NCBI GenBank assembly: GCA_002428995.1
Contig: DIYJ01000011.1
Span: 434,001 to 498,000, forward strand
DNA length: 64,000 nucleotides
Source of the DNA: Flavobacteriales bacterium UBA6057
Lineage (GTDB): Bacteria > Bacteroidota > Bacteroidia > Flavobacteriales_G > Salibacteraceae
Reading direction: 5' to 3'
In this document: piece by piece, positions 16,912 to 26,055 of the stretch
Position numbering within the stretch: the first letter of the stretch is position 1
How the letters are laid out: each line of letters begins with the position of its first letter
Program-made: the position numbers and the translations under genes
The notes under the pieces: model-generated
Told to the model about the DNA's origin: nothing
Database searches by the model: none
What the model saw: only the letters and a program-made list of their open reading frames with translations

Positions 16912-17316
16912 ATGCGCATCCTCATCGCTCTGTTTATAGGCCTCGGATTCTTCTCTTGTAAGAAGAAGACTTACTACCTGCGATCCGTAGAAAATCGCAT
17001 GGATGTACCCGTAGAGGTGGACATCTATTGGACTGAAGGTCTTCCCAGAAACGCGTACAAGAACCTTGCACCGGGTGAAACCTTCATTTTTTGGGAACGG
17101 GATACAAAAGGCTTGGAGCGAAACAGCCCTAACTGTAGCAGCGATATTGACAGCGTCAAACTATTTATGAAGGATCAATACGGTCGATCTTTTCCTCTGT
17201 TTATCGATTGGCAGTCTCCTGGAGCATGGGTCAAAAACACGGCCGAACCCAAGAGTTTCATCGAGCATACTTGTACGCTCGTTATTGGTGATTTCGAAAG
17301 CCCATCACCCTTCTGA
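16912..17316 (+). CDS. Small lipoprotein of unknown function
   Basis: The product has 134 residues from the ATG at 16912: a short hydrophobic signal and lipobox GFFSC, with KKK straight after the lipidated Cys. An ATG at 16891 in frame would add seven residues; the signal works with either. The mature domain carries VPVEVDIYWTEG and LAPGETFIFWERD, which looks like a small beta-sandwich, and has two more Cys (NCSSD, HTC) that may form a disulfide. No family is recognised. A near-consensus -7 box (TATTTTCG) lies at about 16876, upstream of both candidate starts. Confidence 0.65.
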   Translation: MRILIALFIGLGFFSCKKKTYYLRSVENRMDVPVEVDIYWTEGLPRNAYKNLAPGETFIFWERDTKGLERNSPNCSSDIDSVKLFMKDQYGRSFPLFIDWQSPGAWVKNTAEPKSFIEHTCTLVIGDFESPSPF

Positions 17317-17392
17317 AGTCCTGACTTAGGAATACAATTCACCTTCTTTTCGCGTGACATGGCGTTCGTCTCAGCTTGCTGTCAGTTCATCG

Positions 17393-17495
17393 AATTTCTG
17401 AGAAATTAACAATCCAATTATACGATGTCGCTTCGCGTAATTATTGCGCGAATAGGTGATTCCGCAGATATCAATTCGTGATTTAGGAGTCCTAA
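17393..17495. promoter_or_regulatory. Leader region with three inverted repeats upstream of the giant adhesin gene
   Basis: The 277-base spacer 17317-17593 contains three perfect inverted repeats: AATTTCT-G-AGAAATT at 17393-17407, TTCGCG-N9-CGCGAA at 17432-17452, and TTAGGA-G-TCCTAA at 17483-17495. The first and third have one-base centres like operators; the second could form a hairpin. A near-consensus -7 box (TTCCTTTG, 17557-17564) follows, 29 bases before the ATG. This suggests a controlled promoter, but no binding protein can be named. Confidence 0.4.
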
Positions 17496-17593
17496 AACCT
17501 GTGGCCGATTGCCATTCGAGTCAGGCAACTTTGTTGACACCCGCATACTGAAAAGGTTCCTTTGTTGCTAAGTATCTCGGAAAACTTACATGT

Positions 17594-20500
17594 ATGATTA
17601 AATCCCTATTATCCCTTTGTTTAATGAGCTTATTGGTCCTTATCGGACACGCTCAAATAACCACGTTTCCGTACGTGGAGGACTTCGAGTCCTCGAACGG
17701 AAGCTGGTCGCCAACCGGCTCGAATTCCTCGTGGGCCCACGGTGTTCCCAGCGACAACTTTATCACGTCCTCATCCGCTTGTGGTTCACAAGCATGGGTG
17801 ACAAATCTTACAGGAGATTATAACAGCAGTGAAAACTCTTTTATAGAATCTCCTGAATTCGACTTTACCGGTTTGACGTCAGATCCAGTGCTTCGTTTCG
17901 ATCATATTTTCGAGACAGAAGGATGTTGTGATGAAGGTTGGGTTGAATATTCCACCGATGCGGGTACTAACTGGACCAAGCTTGGGACTTCAAGCTCAGG
18001 TCTTGCAAATTGGTACAACGACTCAGGCAATGATTGGTGGGATGGAACATCCGGAAATCCCGGAGAATGGAGAACTGCCGCTCACGTTTTGACGGGACTT
18101 GCCGGAGAGGATTCGGTGATGATCCGTTTTGCGTTCTCTTCAGATGGTAGTGTTACTCGTAATGGTTTCGGAGTTGACAACGTTTTGATCTTCGAAAGCA
18201 TCGATGATGCTGCTCCGATTGGTTTTGTTGCTCCTATGACGGTAGGTTCTTTTGGAACTACTGAAGCCGTTGAAGTAGTAGTTTCCAATCAAGGTAGCTC
18301 AGCAATCACCTCAGTTCAGGTGTGCTACGTGCTCAACAGTGGAACTCCCGTTTGCCAGACGTTCACAACAAACATTGCGCCTGCGACCATCGATACCGTA
18401 GACTTTACTCAAACCATTGATCTGAGTGCAGGTGGTATCTATACCCTGGAGACATACACTGTGCTCAGTGGTGAAGATTTCCAGTGTAATGACACTACGA
18501 GCATCAGTATCAACGCGCTGCCAACCATTACCTCTTTTCCATACTTCGAAGGTTTCGAAATGGGTGGAGGATCATGGATTCCTTCTGTTGGTTCATCCTG
18601 GGAACACGGAATGCCAGCCGGAACTTTCATTGATGATGCCGCACCTTGTAGCCAACAGGCATGGGTAACCAACCTGGATGGTGATTATCAAAATAGCGAG
18701 AACTCTTTCCTGGAGTCGCCTTCTTTTGATTTCACAGGTCTTACCAACGACCCTGTCCTGAGATTCGACCACATCTACCAAACAGAAGGTTGTTGTGATG
18801 AAGGCTGGGTGGAATTCTCCACAGACGGTGGTGGTTCCTGGACCAAGCTTGGTACTTCCACTTCAGGTATTTCCAACTGGTACAATGATGGTGGTAACGA
18901 TTGGTGGGACGGAACATCAGGAAACGCAGGAGAATGGCGAACCGCAGCTCACGTGTTGACCGGTTTGGCCGGTGAGGATTCCGTTCGTATTCGCTTCGCC
19001 TTTTCTTCAGATGGAAGCGCCACGGAAGATGGATTTGGTGTTGACAACCTCTTCGTCTTCGAGGATTTGGTAGATGCGGCTCCGGTTGGACTGGCAAACC
19101 CGACATCTTCTGGTGCATTCAGTGCTACAGAGACAATTACAATTGAGGTGTTCAACCAAGGAACGGCTCCGATTACTTCTCTTCAGGCTTGCTATAGTGT
19201 TGACGGAGGAACTCCTGTTTGTGAAACCATCACAACGAACATTGCGAGCCTTAGCTTGGGCACCGCAACATTTACTCAAACTGCTGACCTAAGTGCACTC
19301 GGACCTCATACAGTTGATTTCTACACGACACTCACTGGTGATGCCTGGGTTTGCAACGATACAGCTGTGACTGTTTCAGTCTTTACTCTGCCAAGCGTTA
19401 CTACTTTCCCTTACATCGAAGACTTTGAGTCTGGTAATGGCAATTGGCTCGCTAGTGCCGGTGGATCATGGGAGCACGGTGTACCTAACTCTGACTTCAT
19501 TGACGGAGCGGGCCAGTGTGGAAACCAAGCCTGGGTAACCAATCTTGATGGTGACTATATGAATAATGAGAACTCTTTCATGGAGTCTCCTGTATTTGAT
19601 TTCACGGGCATGACCAACGATCCTATTCTGCGCTTTGAGCACATCTTTGAAACAGAAGGCTGCTGCGATGAAGGCTGGGTTGAGTTTTCTACAGATGGTG
19701 GTGCCAACTGGTCCAAGTTGGGTACTTCTTCATCAGGTATCGCTAACTGGTACAACGATTCCGGTAACGACTGGTGGGATGGAACCTCCGGTAACCCGGG
19801 CGAATGGAGAACAGCTGCCCATATCCTGACCGGTCTTGGTGGTGAGGACTCTGTTCGAATTCGATTTGCACTTTCTTCAGATGGTAGTGCTGTTCGCGAT
19901 GGTTTCGGGGTTGACAACATTTTCATCTTTGAAACCCTTACCGATGCGACTCCAATTTCGGTCGTAAGCCCGGCACCAACAGGATTGTTCGGCTCTACTG
20001 AAACGGTTGAGGTTTCTGTTGCCAATCTGGGTACAAACACGATCACTTCTCTCCAAGTATGCTACATACTGGATGGTGGAGCTCCGGTTTGCCAAACATT
20101 CAGCACAAACATCCTCGGTTCTGAAATTGATACACTTTCATTCACTCAAACCGCAGACCTGAGTGGTGCCGGTGCACATGACATCATTGTGTACACTGCC
20201 CTGATGGGTGATGTTTACACCTGTGCAGATACGATTTCAACGCAGGTACTCACACTTCCAAACATTACCAGCTTCCCATACATCGAAGATTTCGAGGCAG
20301 GCGATGGATCCTGGATTACAGAAGGTTCAAACACAACGTGGGAGCACGGTCTGCCAAATTCCAATTTCATTACCGAAGCCGGTGCATGTGGTGATCAGGC
20401 TTGGGTGACTAATCTGGATGGAGACTACTCCAGCAGTGAGAATTCATTCCTGGTTTCGCCTTTCATGGATTTCACTGGTATGACCAACGATCCGATCCTG

Positions 20501-23500
20501 CGCTTCGAGCACATTTTTGAAACAGAAGGCTGCTGTGACGAAGGCTGGGTTGAGTATTCTATGGACGGTGGTGCCAACTGGACAAAGCTTGGTACTTCGA
20601 GCTCTGGTCTTGCCAACTGGTACAACGATAGTGGTAACGATTGGTGGGACGGAACATCCGGGAACGTAGGTGAGTGGAGAACAGCAGCTCACATACTGAC
20701 CGGACTTGCCGGAGAAGACTCCGTTCGAATTCGTTTCGCGTTCTCTTCAGATGGAAGCGTCACGCGCGATGGTTTTGGAGTTGACAACCTCCTTGTTTTC
20801 GAAAGCTTGACGGATGCAACTGTAGCCGAATTGGTAACACCACCATCTTCCGGTCAGCTTTCAGCTACGGAGACAGTAAGCGCATCCTTTGTAAATCAGG
20901 GTACCACGACCATCACTTCGATTGAGGTATGCTATGTGATTAACGGAGGAACACCTGTATGTGAGACATTCACCGTGAATGTCGCGGGTGGAACGATCGA
21001 TACTGTGACCTTCACTCAAACAGCTGATTTCCTCGCGGGAGGTAACTACGATGTGGTGCTCTACACGAATCTTTCCGGAGATGCGATCAGCTGTAACGAC
21101 ACCATTCATGAAATGGTAACCAGCATTCCTACCATCAGCACCTTCCCATACGCTGAAGACTTCGAGAGTGGAAACGGTGTTTGGATTGCCGGAGGTACAG
21201 CTTCCTCATGGGAGCATGGTATTCCTGATGGTGATTTCATCGCTTCTACTGTGAAGTGTGGAGAGAACGCATGGGTGACCAATCTGGATGGAGACTACAA
21301 TAACAATGAGAACTCTTTTGTAGAGTCTCCGATCTTCGACTTTACTGGTGTTACCGATACCCTTACCCTTCGCTTTGATCACATTTATGAGACGGAGTCT
21401 TGTTGTGATGAAGGATGGGTTGAGTACTCCACAGATGCCGGAGCCAACTGGACCAAGCTTGGAGATTCCTCTTCAGGAATCGAAAACTGGTACAATGATT
21501 CTGGTAATGACTGGTGGGATGGAAACAGTGGCGCATCCAACGTTTGGAGAAGCGCAGCTCATTCTCTCGGAGCGGTGTTTGGAGAAGACTCTGTTCGTTT
21601 CCGATTCTTCTTCAGCTCTGACGGATCATCCATAAGAGATGGTTTCGGATTTGACAACGTAACCATTTACAGCGGCTCTCAAGTAGATGCTGGAATGGAT
21701 ACACTCGGCAGCCCTATGTCAGCATGCAGCCTCGGTAGTATGGAGATCATCAGCGCAGCCGTTACCAACTTCGGTCCTGACACGATTACTTCATTGCCTA
21801 TTTGCTACGTAATTAACGGTGGTACACCTGTTTGCGAAACGCTGACAGTGAACATCGGTGGTGACGAAACAATCACTGCTTCGTTTGCCACTACCGCAGA
21901 CTTCAGCGCTCCTGGTGTATACGATGTCATGGTTTACACCACTGCAACAGGAGACTTCTTTGATTGCAACGACACTGCTTTCTATCAGGTGGTGAACGGA
22001 GAGGTAAACATCGCGCTCGCTGATACGAGCATTAGCTGTAATGGTGCCAATGACGGAACCATTGCCGTGACTGCATCAACGGGCGAAGCTCCATTCAGCT
22101 ATCTCTGGTCAAACGGTGAAACAACTGCTACCATTGACAACCTCGCAGCAGGTCCTTATACAGTGACGGTGACTTCAGCCTCTGGTTGTACAGAGACCGG
22201 AAGTGCGATGATCGCTGAACCAACCGCACTCATGCTGAATGTGGTTGTAGACAGCAACTCTACTTGTGGATTGAATAATGGTGGAATGGTTGCCCTTCCT
22301 TCAGGAGGTACAATGCCTTACACTTACAACTGGAGCAACGGAGCCAACACTCAGATCAATAGCGGCCTTGCAGCTGCTGTTTACACAGTGACAGTTACCG
22401 ATGGCAACGGATGTACGATCACTGGATTGGACACCGTAACACAGCCTGGTGCATTGTCCCTGTCTATAACCTTGGATAGCAACGTTGCTTGTAATGCAGG
22501 CTTGAGCGGTGGTTTGACAGGATCAGCTACCGGAGGTACCTTGCCTTATACCTACGATTGGAGTAACAGTGCTGTAACTGCTTCCATTACTGGAGTAGCA
22601 GCCGGTGCTTACACCCTTACTGTGACGGATGCTGATGGTTGTAGCTTCAGTTTGAGCGAAACGGTGACGGAGCCAACTGCTGTTGTTTCCGCTGCGATCG
22701 TAGACAGCAATGTAACCTGTAATACCTTCCTCGATGGTGGTGCTACTGCCAGTGCAACAGGAGGTACCGGAGCATACACATTTGCTTGGAGTAACTCTGC
22801 TGTGACTGCTTCTATTACAGGAGTTGCAAGTGCTACTTACTCCGTGACGATCACGGATGCCAACGGTTGTACTGATTCGTCTTCCGTTTCCATCTCTGAG
22901 CCAGCCATGTTGATGGCTTCCATCAACATCGATGACAGCGTAAGCTGTAATGGATTCATGGATGGTCAGTTGACAGGTAGCGGCACCGGAGGAACCATGC
23001 CGTATTCTTACGACTGGTCTTCAAGTGGAACTGCTGCGACAGAATCAGGTCTTGCAGCTGGTCCTTACACATTGACTTTGACAGACGCCAACGGATGTGA
23101 GGCTACAGCAACTGCAACAATTTCTGAGCCTGCTGCTCTTGTTCCTGCATCAGTGGTTGACAGCAACGCAAGCTGTAACGGATTCATGGACGGAGGTGCT
23201 ACTGCCAGTGCAGCCGGAGGTGTGAGTCCTTACACTTACTTGTGGTCAGTAGGTAGCGTTACACAGGCTTCCATTGGAATTCTTCCTGCCGGAACCCACA
23301 CTGTTACCGTTACAGATGATAACGGATGTAATGAAACAAGTGAAGTAACCATTACAGAGCCAACAGCACTTGTTGCCGCTACTGTGCTCGATAGCAACGC
23401 AAGCTGCTTCGGGTTCATGGACGGTGGAGCTTCAGGATCTGCAATGGGAGGTACTATGCCTTACACCTATGCATGGAACACAACCGCTACTACAGCTTCC

Positions 23501-24529
23501 ATTACCGGAATCGCTGCAGGTACCTACACGTTGATTGCGATGGACGACAACGGATGTTTGGATACATCTGAAGTTGTGGTGTCTGAGCCAACAGCTCTGG
23601 CGTCTGCCATCATCGTGGATAGCAATGTGACTTGTAACGGACTCAGTGATGGAGGTCTTACCGCAGCTGGTAACGGTGGAACTGCACCATACACCTATGT
23701 ATGGAGTAACACTCAAACCACTGCTTCTGCAGACGGCCTTGCTGCCGGTACGCATACTGTGACCATTACCGATGACAACGGTTGTGAGCTTGTTTCTACA
23801 GGCGATGTAACCGAGCCAGATGCCATCAGCATCAATGGTCAGGTATCTAACACCACATGTTCTGTAGATGACAATGGTGGAATCGACATCAGCGTAACCG
23901 GTGGAACAGCACCATATGTCTACGCTTGGTCTAATTCAGAGACTACGGAAGATGTTACTGATCTCATGGTAGGTAACTACACCGTGGATGTAATTGATGA
24001 TAACGATTGTCAGGAGACAGCCAGCTTTGATGTTTCATTCAACGCTGCTGATCCAATGCCAAACCTTGGAAACGATACCAGCATTTGTTCCAATGCAACA
24101 TTCACACTCTCTCCAGGTGATTATGCGTCTTACGCATGGTCTGATGGATCGGATGATGATTCATTCGTTGTGAGCGAGCCAGGAACTTACTCTGTGATCG
24201 TGACATCAGACTCAGGATGTGTAGGTGGTGACACCATTATGGTTGACACCGTATTCTGTGTAGGTATCTCTGAACGCGGTTTTGCTCAGGCGAACATCAA
24301 ACTCTTCCCGAACCCAACCAGCGGTATCGTAAGCATCAGCTTTGACGATGCTGGTTTGACCGTAAGTGGAGTGACGGTGATGGACCTTAGCGGAACATTG
24401 GTGAAGAGCGAGCAGCGAGCTTTTGTGAGCAATGAAACCATTGATCTCACTGGCCTTGCTTCTGGAACTTACTTCATCCTCATGGAAACAAATCGAGGCA
24501 CACAGGTAGGGCAGATCGTCCTGCAGTAA
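17594..24529 (+). CDS. Giant T9SS-exported modular surface protein with SprB repeats
   Basis: This 2311-residue protein has a signal peptide (1-20). Five tandem modules of 289-290 residues start at Phe25, 315, 605, 894 and 1184. Each begins FPY.E.FE, holds a MAM/jelly-roll-like ~190-residue domain with the invariant core EGCCDEGW (ESCCDEGW in module five), WYND.GNDWWDG and DGFG.DN, then a CARDB-like ~95-residue beta-sandwich. Residues 1471-2154 are nine SprB repeats of about 76 residues (DSNVTCNG..., GGT.PYTY.WSN, YTVTVTD..GC), the repeat named after the flavobacterial gliding adhesin. A PKD-like domain (about 2156-2225) and a T9SS type A sorting domain (2235-2311, LFPNPTSG ... LASGTYFIL) end it. 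It is probably a filamentous surface adhesin. It is monocistronic, between an inverted-repeat leader and a strong terminator. Confidence 0.9.
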   Translation: MIKSLLSLCLMSLLVLIGHAQITTFPYVEDFESSNGSWSPTGSNSSWAHGVPSDNFITSSSACGSQAWVTNLTGDYNSSENSFIESPEFDFTGLTSDPVLRFDHIFETEGCCDEGWVEYSTDAGTNWTKLGTSSSGLANWYNDSGNDWWDGTSGNPGEWRTAAHVLTGLAGEDSVMIRFAFSSDGSVTRNGFGVDNVLIFESIDDAAPIGFVAPMTVGSFGTTEAVEVVVSNQGSSAITSVQVCYVLNSGTPVCQTFTTNIAPATIDTVDFTQTIDLSAGGIYTLETYTVLSGEDFQCNDTTSISINALPTITSFPYFEGFEMGGGSWIPSVGSSWEHGMPAGTFIDDAAPCSQQAWVTNLDGDYQNSENSFLESPSFDFTGLTNDPVLRFDHIYQTEGCCDEGWVEFSTDGGGSWTKLGTSTSGISNWYNDGGNDWWDGTSGNAGEWRTAAHVLTGLAGEDSVRIRFAFSSDGSATEDGFGVDNLFVFEDLVDAAPVGLANPTSSGAFSATETITIEVFNQGTAPITSLQACYSVDGGTPVCETITTNIASLSLGTATFTQTADLSALGPHTVDFYTTLTGDAWVCNDTAVTVSVFTLPSVTTFPYIEDFESGNGNWLASAGGSWEHGVPNSDFIDGAGQCGNQAWVTNLDGDYMNNENSFMESPVFDFTGMTNDPILRFEHIFETEGCCDEGWVEFSTDGGANWSKLGTSSSGIANWYNDSGNDWWDGTSGNPGEWRTAAHILTGLGGEDSVRIRFALSSDGSAVRDGFGVDNIFIFETLTDATPISVVSPAPTGLFGSTETVEVSVANLGTNTITSLQVCYILDGGAPVCQTFSTNILGSEIDTLSFTQTADLSGAGAHDIIVYTALMGDVYTCADTISTQVLTLPNITSFPYIEDFEAGDGSWITEGSNTTWEHGLPNSNFITEAGACGDQAWVTNLDGDYSSSENSFLVSPFMDFTGMTNDPILRFEHIFETEGCCDEGWVEYSMDGGANWTKLGTSSSGLANWYNDSGNDWWDGTSGNVGEWRTAAHILTGLAGEDSVRIRFAFSSDGSVTRDGFGVDNLLVFESLTDATVAELVTPPSSGQLSATETVSASFVNQGTTTITSIEVCYVINGGTPVCETFTVNVAGGTIDTVTFTQTADFLAGGNYDVVLYTNLSGDAISCNDTIHEMVTSIPTISTFPYAEDFESGNGVWIAGGTASSWEHGIPDGDFIASTVKCGENAWVTNLDGDYNNNENSFVESPIFDFTGVTDTLTLRFDHIYETESCCDEGWVEYSTDAGANWTKLGDSSSGIENWYNDSGNDWWDGNSGASNVWRSAAHSLGAVFGEDSVRFRFFFSSDGSSIRDGFGFDNVTIYSGSQVDAGMDTLGSPMSACSLGSMEIISAAVTNFGPDTITSLPICYVINGGTPVCETLTVNIGGDETITASFATTADFSAPGVYDVMVYTTATGDFFDCNDTAFYQVVNGEVNIALADTSISCNGANDGTIAVTASTGEAPFSYLWSNGETTATIDNLAAGPYTVTVTSASGCTETGSAMIAEPTALMLNVVVDSNSTCGLNNGGMVALPSGGTMPYTYNWSNGANTQINSGLAAAVYTVTVTDGNGCTITGLDTVTQPGALSLSITLDSNVACNAGLSGGLTGSATGGTLPYTYDWSNSAVTASITGVAAGAYTLTVTDADGCSFSLSETVTEPTAVVSAAIVDSNVTCNTFLDGGATASATGGTGAYTFAWSNSAVTASITGVASATYSVTITDANGCTDSSSVSISEPAMLMASINIDDSVSCNGFMDGQLTGSGTGGTMPYSYDWSSSGTAATESGLAAGPYTLTLTDANGCEATATATISEPAALVPASVVDSNASCNGFMDGGATASAAGGVSPYTYLWSVGSVTQASIGILPAGTHTVTVTDDNGCNETSEVTITEPTALVAATVLDSNASCFGFMDGGASGSAMGGTMPYTYAWNTTATTASITGIAAGTYTLIAMDDNGCLDTSEVVVSEPTALASAIIVDSNVTCNGLSDGGLTAAGNGGTAPYTYVWSNTQTTASADGLAAGTHTVTITDDNGCELVSTGDVTEPDAISINGQVSNTTCSVDDNGGIDISVTGGTAPYVYAWSNSETTEDVTDLMVGNYTVDVIDDNDCQETASFDVSFNAADPMPNLGNDTSICSNATFTLSPGDYASYAWSDGSDDDSFVVSEPGTYSVIVTSDSGCVGGDTIMVDTVFCVGISERGFAQANIKLFPNPTSGIVSISFDDAGLTVSGVTVMDLSGTLVKSEQRAFVSNETIDLTGLASGTYFILMETNRGTQVGQIVLQ
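17666..22000 (+). repeat. Five tandem ~870-base coding modules (MAM-like + CARDB-like)
   Basis: Modules begin at 17666, 18536, 19406, 20273 and 21143, a spacing of 870, 870, 867 and 870 bases. Protein identity is very high in the GCCDEGW-to-DGFGVDN core while codons differ between copies, so the duplication is not recent or has been recoded by drift. Module five is the most divergent and its CARDB part has an insert (DAGMDTLGSPMSACSLG). Confidence 0.85.
22004..24055 (+). repeat. Nine tandem SprB-type repeats (~228 bases each)
   Basis: Nine copies of a ~76-residue unit follow without spacer. Each has the frame SC/TCNG..DG at its start, a GGT.PYTY.WSN centre, YT(V/L)T(V/I)TD..GC and an EP(T/A)AL end linking to the next. 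Each unit carries two Cys, expected to pair. Repeat two (TCGLNNGG) and repeat nine are the most divergent. Confidence 0.88.
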
Positions 24530-24550
24530 GCCTTTTGATAGATTGTACTC

Positions 24551-24585
24551 AAAGCCCTGTAGCATTATGCTGCAGGGCTTTTTTT
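24551..24585 (+). terminator. Intrinsic terminator after the giant adhesin gene
   Basis: AAAGCCCTGTAGC and GCTGCAGGGCTTT form a 13-base stem with one mismatch around an ATTAT loop, followed by a T run. It starts 22 bases after the stop at 24529. Its presence makes a start of the next gene before 24621 unlikely. Confidence 0.85.
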
Positions 24586-24620
24586 ATGCGTGTCTGCCTG
24601 CGTTTCGTTGGATTGGAATC

Positions 24621-25064
24621 ATGATTTTTGAGGTGATGAGATCTTGGATTCTGGTAGTGGTTCAGTTTGCGTGTCTGGGATACTATGCCCTTTCAGGAGC
24701 GGTTGTGGTGTCTACCTTTTGGCTGTTGATGATGGAACTGACCGGCATCGGAATCGGGGTGTGGGCGGTGGCCACGGTAAGAGTTGGCCGGGTATCTGTT
24801 TTTCCAGAACCCAGGAGCGATGCAGAGCTCGTAACCACGGGCCCTTTTCGATGGATCAGACACCCGATGTATACCGGTTTGCTATTGATTGCCCTCTCCA
24901 TCACCCTGGAGCGCCTCACGTGGCTCGATGGAACTGTGTTTGTACTTCTGCTGCTCAATCAGCTGGCCAAGGTCAACTACGAGGAGCAGGGGCTAAACGA
25001 TCGTTTCCCTGAATATCGCAGCTATAGCAGTCGAACCAAGAAGCTGATTCCCTGGGTCTTTTGA
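24621..25064 (+). CDS. Isoprenylcysteine carboxylmethyltransferase-like membrane methyltransferase
   Basis: This 147-residue protein has about four hydrophobic segments and the ICMT/PEMT-family SAM signature LVTTGPFRWIRHPMYTG followed, after two helices, by NYEEQGLNDRFPEYRSY, where the Glu and Tyr complete the active site. Family members methylate lipid-like or prenylated substrates at the membrane; the bacterial substrate is unknown. The ATG at 24621 (MIFEVMRSW) is chosen because an in-frame start at 24543 would place translation inside the terminator hairpin. It is monocistronic, followed by the convergent regulator gene. Confidence 0.85.
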   Translation: MIFEVMRSWILVVVQFACLGYYALSGAVVVSTFWLLMMELTGIGIGVWAVATVRVGRVSVFPEPRSDAELVTTGPFRWIRHPMYTGLLLIALSITLERLTWLDGTVFVLLLLNQLAKVNYEEQGLNDRFPEYRSYSSRTKKLIPWVF

Positions 25065-25106
25065 CCGGGGAATAGTGGTAAGTACTGGTGGAGGTGATCT
25101 GGTTCT

Positions 25107-25535
25107 CTAGGCGTCTGTGTCGCCATCCTTCGAAGGCTTCCCGTAATCATCATCCTGAGCATCCTCAAGGATGTCGATGACCCGGTCCATGATGTCAGAA
25201 GGAATGCGATATCCTGCAAATTGGTTCGCATCAATCATCAACTGAATACCCGATCGGGCTTCCTTTTTTGGGGTCGGTGTGGGACGTTCTGGGTTGCGAT
25301 AGGGGTTGTCAGGTATTTCGTGTCCCAGTCGCTCTTCCAAGGCGTCAAAGACGTTCTTGAGGTAGAGTTGAGGAATGGAAGCATGAACAATTCGAATCTC
25401 TTTCAAACCAAGATTGGGTGAGAGAGTCCAGCGATGGATCGTGTTTTTACCCTTGCCCACCAATTCAGCAACTTTTGCTTGGGAATACCCGCCTTCTGAA
25501 ATGGCCTTTTTGAATTCTTTTCCGATGTGTTTCAT
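25107..25535 (-). CDS. Small helix-turn-helix regulator
   Basis: The 142-residue product begins MKHIGKEFKKAISEGGYSQ and continues AKVAELVGKGKNTIHRW, a helix-turn-helix of XRE-like form in which the second helix precedes KGKNTIHRW as recognition helix. After a middle segment and a Pro-rich linker (PTPTPKK) there is a C-terminal helical part, IPSDIMDRVIDILEDAQ, perhaps for dimerisation. The ATG at 25535 is preferred to one at 25550 because the -7 box (25548-25555) overlaps the latter. It is divergent from the unknown gene at 25737, across a 200-base spacer, so it may control that gene. Its ligand and targets are not visible. Confidence 0.7.
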   Translation of the reverse strand: MKHIGKEFKKAISEGGYSQAKVAELVGKGKNTIHRWTLSPNLGLKEIRIVHASIPQLYLKNVFDALEERLGHEIPDNPYRNPERPTPTPKKEARSGIQLMIDANQFAGYRIPSDIMDRVIDILEDAQDDDYGKPSKDGDTDA

Positions 25536-25547
25536 GCTGCTCAAACC

Positions 25548-25555
25548 CAAATGTA
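25548..25555 (-). promoter_or_regulatory. Bacteroidota -7 promoter box for the HTH regulator
   Basis: On the minus strand the octamer reads TACATTTG, exact to TANNTTTG, 12 bases before the ATG at 25535. It overlaps the alternative start at 25550 and so helps choose the shorter protein. Confidence 0.5.
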
Positions 25556-25717
25556 GTGGCTGTTTCAGAAGTCGATGTCCGGAAAATGGTTCGGCTGTTA
25601 CAGGGTGGTTGGAAGCTTGGTTTCGGTTGATTTTATAACAGGGGCTCAGTCCTTGATAAGTGTATTGTTTGGTTATAATGCGGTGTTTAAAAAGTGGTTA
25701 ATGTGGTGATTTTGTGT

Positions 25718-25725
25718 TAGGTTTG
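25718..25725 (+). promoter_or_regulatory. Bacteroidota -7 promoter box for the gene at 25737
   Basis: TAGGTTTG matches TANNTTTG exactly and lies 11 bases before the ATG at 25737. This is the main support that the small unknown gene downstream is real. No clear -33 element is seen. Confidence 0.5.
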
Positions 25726-25736
25726 GGTTTTCAGAT

Positions 25737-26048
25737 ATGAGTGACTCAATTTCTAACGATTCTCTAAAGGTCTTGCCCGATGAAGGTTATTCAATAACCT
25801 GGACATCCGAGCGCCTGAATCGCTTGCTTCTGCACAACCGCGAAATCCATCTTTGGAGTGATTTTCACAACTTCAACGAAGCAGCAAGAAAGCTTTGGTC
25901 AAGCGAGCAGTGTATTTCCCTGTCCAGGGAGGAAGCAATCGAAGTAATTGTTGAATGGGTATCAAACGGGCCCTTTCTAAGCCATGAGAGGGATTTGAGG
26001 AGAATTCCGGGAACCATTCGGGAAAGGCTCAAGCCTCAGATGATCTGA
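25737..26048 (+). CDS. Small protein of unknown function
   Basis: This 103-residue soluble protein (MSDSISNDSLKVLPDEG at the start) has no signal peptide and no motif I recognise. The middle, WSDFHNFNEAARKLWSSEQ, and the segment LSREEAIEVIVEWV look helical. A consensus promoter box lies 11 bases upstream, and the gene ends 7 bases before the convergent wbqC stop, filling the space tightly, which favours a real gene. It is divergent from the HTH regulator and may be its target or partner. Function is unknown. Confidence 0.55.
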   Translation: MSDSISNDSLKVLPDEGYSITWTSERLNRLLLHNREIHLWSDFHNFNEAARKLWSSEQCISLSREEAIEVIVEWVSNGPFLSHERDLRRIPGTIRERLKPQMI

Positions 26049-26055
26049 AGTAGCT

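Noticed and set aside
17666..24055. Regular repeats considered as a CRISPR array or phase-variable DNA repeat
   Set aside because: Repeats are in frame, 870 or 228 bases long, encode conserved protein modules and differ in codon use; no short identical repeats with unique spacers exist.
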